Shown in pieces: positions 7,385 to 10,954 of a DNA stretch of 10,954 bases. Positions within the stretch are counted from its first letter, which is position 1. The number at the start of each line of letters is the position of its first letter. The translations under genes and the position numbers were made by a program. The notes under the pieces are model-generated. The model worked only from the letters and a program-made list of their open reading frames with translations. It was not told where the DNA came from and did no database searches. This stretch comes from an uncultured Pseudomonadales bacterium (GTDB taxonomy: Bacteria; Pseudomonadota; Gammaproteobacteria; Pseudomonadales; Pseudohongiellaceae), in assembly GCA_938082955.1 (NCBI GenBank), contig CALKDE010000265.1:1-10954 (forward strand), read 5' to 3'.

Positions 7385-7729
7385 AAGTAATCATTGCCTA
7401 GGAGAATAGATTTCGCACGGCGCCGAAGCCATCTATATCTATTCGCGGCAGGCAAAGGTAGCCATTGACCAAGGTCGAACGCGCAGCGAAAGCAGAAGTG
7501 GAACCTACAATAACAAGAGCGCCACTACGCAGTAGCCAAAGTGCTACCCCCACTTGTCTTGTTACGCCTCTGAATGTCCTATAGTTTCTAACATTCACCT
7601 CTGCGACAAGCCGCTAACGGCAAATGACTTTGAGTCAAATAAGTCCTTCAATTGCGCGATTGCAGATGATAGATTTCGTTACACATTCACCAATACCAAT
7701 AATGGCCCATCAGGGGAGTCTCGACGACT
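7385..7729. other. Intergenic stretch of 345 bases before the PAL-like gene
   Basis: No gene is recognised. A minus-strand frame of 66 codons (7598-7398, GTG start) contains one hydrophobic stretch but no ribosome site or known family. Small dyads are present: TGACT-TTG-AGTCA at 7625-7637 and GCCG-CTAA-CGGC near 7610-7621, both upstream of the PAL-like gene. The string at 7559-7575 resembles the doubled repeat near 2123-2152. No terminator is evident for the metallopeptidase gene. Confidence 0.4.
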
Positions 7730-8857
7730 ATGCATTACCGGAAAATCTTATTAAGCCTAGTTTTGGCCAATCTATTAGCAACGCCAATATTGGCGCAGGA
7801 CTCAGGGCCCGTTGGCCCTAGCCCCTATGACTTTAATACTGAGACTTGGATGCAACCTTTCGCCGCTGATGGTCTATCTTGGGGCGGCACTTCGGGTGTA
7901 GTTGTTGAGTCCAAAGACAGAATTTTTGTCCTTCAACGCGGTGAGACACAACTACCTGACCCAATTCCCCCAGAATACACCAGCTTTGCCGGATCGATGG
8001 GATGGAACGTGCTTCGTGGTCGTGGGCGAGTATGGCAGAACTGTATCTATGTTATTGATAGTGAAGGTAATTTACTTGAAGTCTGGAATCAATGGGATCA
8101 TTTGTTCGCGGGTACAGACGGCCCGGGGCCACACCGGCTTCGCATGAATCCTTACGACCCCGAGAAACGCCTCTGGTTAGTCGACGAAACTGGCCACATC
8201 ATCTATGTATTCTCCAATGACGGGTCACAGTTGCTGATGACACTGGGCGAAAAGAACGTTGCCGGCAAGGACGAGTATCACTTCAATCAACCCCAGGACG
8301 TTGCATTCCTTCCAGATGGGAAGATTCTAATCGCAGATGGCCTCGGTGGAAACAACCGAATAGTGGTACGCGATTCTGCGGGCAAGTACTTGTCTGAATT
8401 TGGAGAGACAGGTGAAGGGCCAGGGCAATTTGCCAGCGTCCACGCGCTAGCCATGGGCCCGCAGGGCAACTTGTTTGTCTTGGACCGGGATCTACTTAGA
8501 ATCCAGAATTTTAAACAGACAGCAACACCCGGCTCAAGCAACTATCCTACTTACGAACATGAGGCTACTTGGGCCGACCTAGGCATGCCGCTCGATATAT
8601 TGGTTAGCGAGGATAGCGCCTGGGTTACCGACCTCAATCCCCCGAAAATTGTACAATTCAATTTGGACGGCACGCGTAAATATACTTGGAATTTACCAGT
8701 AGAGGGACCACACCGCTGGATAGAGATGCACTCGCTATCTGTCGATTCCGATGGCAATCTGTATGGCACTGACAATCAAGCTGGGCGTCCGCAGAAGTTG
8801 ACGCCACGCACCGATGCCGACCCAGATCTTATATTAGGTAAAGCCTACGTGCCCTAG
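7730..8857 (+). CDS. Exported NHL-type beta-propeller protein related to peptidylglycine alpha-amidating lyase
   Basis: A 375-residue secreted or periplasmic protein with a signal peptide (residues 1-23, cleavage near LAQ-D). The rest is a six-bladed beta-propeller with NHL-like strands such as NLFVLDRDLLRIQNF and KILIADGLGGNNRIVV. Compared with the PAL domain of animal peptidyl-alpha-hydroxyglycine alpha-amidating lyase, several blocks align: RG at 70-71, GPHRLRM (H135), DEYHFNQPQDVAF (180-193), GPGQFASVHALAM (H238), DRDLLRIQNF (R253) and EMHSLSVDSDGNLYGTD (H334). H135, H238 and H334 fit the three zinc ligands, with spacing 103 and 96 against 105 and 96 in the rat enzyme by my recollection of its numbering. 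R70 and R253 fit the active-site arginines. The catalytic Tyr of DGYxNSR is replaced (DGLGGNNR, L205). A true lyase role is therefore uncertain; no monooxygenase partner is nearby. GGGGAG lies about 11 bases before ATG. Confidence 0.85.
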   Translation: MHYRKILLSLVLANLLATPILAQDSGPVGPSPYDFNTETWMQPFAADGLSWGGTSGVVVESKDRIFVLQRGETQLPDPIPPEYTSFAGSMGWNVLRGRGRVWQNCIYVIDSEGNLLEVWNQWDHLFAGTDGPGPHRLRMNPYDPEKRLWLVDETGHIIYVFSNDGSQLLMTLGEKNVAGKDEYHFNQPQDVAFLPDGKILIADGLGGNNRIVVRDSAGKYLSEFGETGEGPGQFASVHALAMGPQGNLFVLDRDLLRIQNFKQTATPGSSNYPTYEHEATWADLGMPLDILVSEDSAWVTDLNPPKIVQFNLDGTRKYTWNLPVEGPHRWIEMHSLSVDSDGNLYGTDNQAGRPQKLTPRTDADPDLILGKAYVP

Positions 8858-8875
8858 TAGAAGCATCGCGCCGCT

Positions 8876-8926
8876 CCCCTTTCGCTAACAGCTAGCAGAA
8901 AATACAAGCCTTAGCGAAAGAGGGGG
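8876..8926 (+). terminator. Hairpin after the PAL-like gene, possible terminator
   Basis: TTCGCTAA (8881-8888) pairs with TTAGCGAA (8911-8918), and CCCC (8876-8879) with GGGG (8922-8925), with a small asymmetric internal bulge and a 22-base loop. It starts 19 bases past the stop codon. There is no T-run after it, so it may act as an RNA-stabilising hairpin rather than an intrinsic terminator. Confidence 0.4.
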
Positions 8927-9121
8927 CAATAGCCTATAAATACACACTCAGTATCAGCAGCACTCTTTCTCCACGCAATTGATCAAGATGCGACCGGGAG
9001 AACCGACAGCAGGCAATGCCTGCGAATCAAAAAATGCGACTGAAGTGGCCCAGTAAATCCTAGAGCCCCAAGAGCTAGTGGCCTGTTAAGCCCTACAGAC
9101 GAAAGCCACGCTAAAGTGCTA
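8927..9121. other. Non-coding stretch with a small palindrome
   Basis: No gene is recognised. A perfect GCAGGCA-A-TGCCTGC dyad lies at 9009-9023. The stretch leads into the decayed cyclase-like segment and may be part of the same degenerating locus; an open but unrecognisable frame runs from about 9044 to 9199. Confidence 0.35.
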
Positions 9122-9317
9122 AAAAATCTTTCTGCCATTCTCCTCTATGCTGTATTTCCTGAGCCTGACGTATTAACAGAAGTATTACCAATCTGTGTTT
9201 AATATTCGTGGTTTCTCAAACATAGCTGAACCCTATCCTGCTGACGATGTTGTGCGCATGCTAAAGCGTTACTTTGATGCCATGGGCGTGCCAGATTTAG
9301 CGCGCGCAAAACTCTAG
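9122..9317 (+). pseudogene. Remnant of a class III adenylate/guanylate cyclase catalytic domain
   Basis: The frame beginning AAT at 9201 reads NIRGFSNIAEPYPADD then VVRMLKRYFDAM, which closely resembles the start of class III nucleotide cyclase domains (F-x-D-I-R-G-F-T/S, then E-x-V-x-x-L-N-x-Y-F-x-x-M). The preceding residues EVLPICV lie in a different frame (9179-9199, ending at TAA 9200), where an intact gene would continue into the VF-DIRGF strand, so a frameshift lies near 9195-9200. The first metal-binding Asp would be Asn here (AAT for GAT). The frame stops at TAG 9315, and adding one A to the AAAA run at 9308-9311 would extend it to TAA at 9362-9364. No start codon, ribosome site or rest of the roughly 170-residue domain is present. 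It ends against the 3' end of the minus-strand cupin gene. The cyclase resemblance is from memory of the family; the broken frames are seen directly. Confidence 0.45.
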
Positions 9318-9326
9318 CAGATACCG

Positions 9327-9839
9327 TTATTGAAGATCTAGCCGATTATCTGGATCTGGCCTAAAAATCAGATACTCGATCTCCCCTTCCAGCTCACTCC
9401 ACCAATGTGCAGTGTGGCCTGGAATTACAATGACATCGCCAGGCACTACCCGCCGGCTTACCCCTCCCTCAATAGATTTCGCTCTCAGCCAACTTTCATT
9501 GCCCTTGTAGGGCTCTACCAACATGCCACCAGTTACTAACGTGGCCGCCCCTTTCAGCATGTAGTAGATTTCCGTGGTATCAACTAAATGGACATTGACG
9601 TCACCAGTGATTCCGTCCGGTCTGTAGACACCAAATATGCCTAAGCGCATATCACCTGTTGTTTTCACGACGCGAATGGGCGCATCGCTGACACGGTCCC
9701 TAGGCAAGCCATCGATGAAAGCCTGAATTTCAACACCGGTTATATCCGTTGCAACCTGAGGTGTAGCAGGAGGCAGGGTCTGCGCTAATACAAGCGAGTT
9801 CATAAGCACAAACAGTGAGGCAATGATTCTTATCGTCAT
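9327..9839 (-). CDS. Exported cupin-domain protein
   Basis: A 170-residue single-domain cupin with a signal peptide (MTIRIIASLFVLMNSLVLAQ, cleavage near residue 20), so it is probably periplasmic. The small beta-barrel covers about 50-160. Motif 1 is VNVHLVDTTEIYYMLKG (81-97), with H84 and E90 as likely metal ligands; the usual second His of HxH is absent (N82 or V86 occupies that place). Motif 2 is PGDVIVIPGHTAHWW (133-147), with H145 as the third ligand. No substrate can be assigned; members of this type range from dioxygenases to isomerases and sugar- or ligand-binding proteins. The frame is open to an ATG at 9935, but the start at 9839 is chosen because GGAG stands eight bases upstream and the signal peptide begins there. 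The gene is convergent with the cyclase remnant and divergent from the YeeE-type gene. Confidence 0.85.
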   Translation of the reverse strand: MTIRIIASLFVLMNSLVLAQTLPPATPQVATDITGVEIQAFIDGLPRDRVSDAPIRVVKTTGDMRLGIFGVYRPDGITGDVNVHLVDTTEIYYMLKGAATLVTGGMLVEPYKGNESWLRAKSIEGGVSRRVVPGDVIVIPGHTAHWWSELEGEIEYLIFRPDPDNRLDLQ

Positions 9840-10135
9840 CCTAATTTCTCCGAATTTGCAGGACGGGTAGCTCAGCCTCCTGCAGTCATTGAGAGCAGAA
9901 GGCACAAGCCGCGAGACACCTACAATTTGTAACACATCTCAGACTAGGCTTCCCCTATAATCTGCTCGAAAGGCTGCTAAAAAGATACTTTGCTCGCTTG
10001 AATTTTGTCGCCTATTTATGTAGAAAGTCAGATAAAAAGCTGTAGACTATTTCTCGCAAGCTGCGTATTCACAGCTTAGGCAATATCAATAATAACAGCT
10101 CTATCGTACAGCCCTCTTAGCCATAAGGATCTGCC
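9840..10135. other. Divergent intergenic region between cupin and YeeE-type genes
   Basis: About 296 bases with no gene. It holds the plus-strand promoter candidate at 9998-10026 and a small palindrome TACAA-T-TTGTA at 9921-9931, upstream of the cupin start, that could be an operator half-site pair. No RNA gene or terminator was seen. Confidence 0.4.
9998..10026 (+). promoter_or_regulatory. Possible sigma70 promoter of the YeeE/YedE-type gene
   Basis: TTGAAT (9998-10003) and TAGAAA (10021-10026) are 17 bases apart, each with four of six consensus matches. The first part, TTGAATTTTGTC, is identical to the promoter candidate of the AraC-type gene (minus strand, 1931-1920), though a shared 12-mer is within chance for this window size. 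The leader to the TTG start would be about 103 bases. Confidence 0.3.
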
Positions 10136-10954
10136 TTGAACACAACAGCTACTGGCCCAGCCATTTTGACCTCCACACTGCCTAGCAATCGCGGCAGCAT
10201 CATAGCGAGCGCGCTATTGGCCCTCGTTATTTATGCCTATCTGAGCAGTAATTACGGCTGGCGCCAGGGCGCTCTATTCATAGTCGGTCTTGCTGCTGGC
10301 ATTATTCTCTATCATGCCGCTTTTGGTTTCACTGCGGCTTGGCGCGAAGTAGTTAGCACAGGTCGAGGCGCTGGACTGCGCGCTCAGATGATCATGCTCG
10401 CGATTACAGTGCTGATATTCACACCGTTGATTGCACAAGGCGAGGTGTGGGGGATGAGCCTAAGAGGCAGTGTTGCGCCTTTAAATATCGCGGTCATCTG
10501 TGGTGCCTTCCTATTCGGTGTTGGCATGCAACTAGGTGGTGGCTGCGCATCAGGCACCTTATTCACCGCAGGTGGCGGCAATATGCGAATGCTTATTACA
10601 CTTGCGGCCTTCATCGCAGGATCTGTTTTAGGCACATGGCAATGGTCAATGTGGCAGGGCGTTCCGGGTGTAGCGCCCTTCTCTCTTGCCCAAAACTTCG
10701 GCTCGAGTTGGGCTATTCTAATTAGCATAGGCTTGTTCTCCGCAGTCTGGTTTGCAAGCACAACCTATGAACGCAAGCGTCATGGCAGCCTTAAGAGCGA
10801 CCGGGATGTTGACCGCGCCTACTCCTGGCTAACAGGTCCATGGCCATTGGTAGCTGGGGCAATTGCACTAGCGGCGGTAAATGTTTCCACTTTACTATTA
10901 GCTGGCCGCCCCTGGGGCGTTACCTCGGCCTTCGCCCTATGGGGCGGTAAGATT
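10136..10954 (+). CDS. YeeE/YedE family membrane transporter (sulfur transport superfamily), 3' end outside window
   Basis: An open frame of 273 codons runs to the right edge without a stop; the family is usually 350-400 residues, so about two thirds is present. It is an inner-membrane protein with many hydrophobic helices (for example about 20-36, 46-66, 84-101, 115-135, 152-170, 190-208, 236-256). The diagnostic block is FGVGMQLGGGCASGTLFTAGGGNMRM at 127-152 (shown here by its key residues G-G-G-C137-A-S-G-T and G-G-G-N), typical of the sulf_transp family that includes the thiosulfate importer TsuA, where conserved cysteines line the substrate path. GRPWGVTSAFALWG near the edge is the second-half counterpart. 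Import of thiosulfate or a related sulfur compound is likely but not shown. The start is TTG, with AAGGA six bases upstream; the first ATG in frame is at codon 85, inside the membrane domain, so TTG is preferred. Confidence 0.88.
   Translation, partial: MNTTATGPAILTSTLPSNRGSIIASALLALVIYAYLSSNYGWRQGALFIVGLAAGIILYHAAFGFTAAWREVVSTGRGAGLRAQMIMLAITVLIFTPLIAQGEVWGMSLRGSVAPLNIAVICGAFLFGVGMQLGGGCASGTLFTAGGGNMRMLITLAAFIAGSVLGTWQWSMWQGVPGVAPFSLAQNFGSSWAILISIGLFSAVWFASTTYERKRHGSLKSDRDVDRAYSWLTGPWPLVAGAIALAAVNVSTLLLAGRPWGVTSAFALWGGKI

Noticed and set aside
7555..7575. Reverse strand GGCGTAACAAG as a piece of 16S rRNA 3' end
   Set aside because: Only a few bases agree with the conserved rRNA string and the flanks do not follow the rRNA sequence.
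7398..7598. Minus-strand 66-codon frame with a hydrophobic stretch as a small membrane protein gene
   Set aside because: GTG start without a ribosome site, no family resemblance, and the downstream half does not look like a folded domain. Kept only as part of the spacer.
8876..8926. Hairpin as a certain intrinsic terminator
   Set aside because: The stem is good, but there is a bulge, a 22-base loop and no T-run, so it is listed only as a possible terminator.
9840..9935. N-terminal 32-residue extension of the cupin protein
   Set aside because: The internal ATG has GGAG eight bases upstream and starts a clear signal peptide; the extension is hydrophilic and unlike a leader.
10384..10761. Minus- and plus-strand open frames overlapping the YeeE/YedE-type gene
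   Set aside because: The overlapping frame from 10136 encodes an unmistakable YeeE/YedE sequence through to the edge, so the others are shadows.

Overview
The window looks like ordinary chromosome of a Gram-negative, aerobic, probably marine gammaproteobacterium. This rests on a periplasmic murein transglycosylase, a haem A synthase (so an aa3-type oxidase elsewhere in the genome), several Sec-exported proteins, Shine-Dalgarno-type starts and an intermediate base composition by eye. The taxon is an inference; no rRNA or other marker gene is present. There are nine protein genes (eight complete, one cut by the right edge), one probable cyclase remnant, and five gene-poor stretches of about 300 to 620 bases. 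I see no tRNA, rRNA, CRISPR array, transposase, integrase or phage gene.

Left part (about 70-6019): five genes, all on the minus strand. In order of transcription they are a lytic murein transglycosylase (6019-4841), haem A synthase ctaA (4768-3728), a saccharopine-dehydrogenase-like oxidoreductase (3709-2423), then after a 555-base gap an AraC-type regulator with a membrane N-terminus (1867-770) and a four-helix membrane protein of the DUF6644 type (642-70). ctaA and the oxidoreductase are 18 bases apart and very likely co-transcribed. Between the AraC regulator and the membrane protein lies a 12-base direct repeat with an 18-base period that contains an inverted repeat; it is a good candidate operator linking the two genes.

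Middle (6020-8857): a spacer with a perfect 10-base-arm palindrome and a four-copy GTCGA tandem repeat leads into two plus-strand genes for exported proteins. One is a small putative zinc metallopeptidase (HELAH plus ExxxD). The other is a beta-propeller protein related to peptidylglycine alpha-amidating lyase (PAL), which keeps the three zinc histidines and two arginines of PAL but not its catalytic tyrosine.

Right part (8858-10954): a hairpin follows the PAL-like gene. Then comes a decayed stretch with a recognisable piece of a class III nucleotide cyclase in broken frames, then a minus-strand exported cupin. A divergent plus-strand YeeE/YedE family transporter (thiosulfate/sulfur transport superfamily) starts at a TTG with a good ribosome site and runs off the right edge.

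I do not see a coherent new multi-gene system. The points most worth following are the PAL-like protein with an altered active site, the AraC/DUF6644 pair with its repeat, the orphan metallopeptidase, the palindrome plus tandem repeat upstream of it, and the cyclase remnant.
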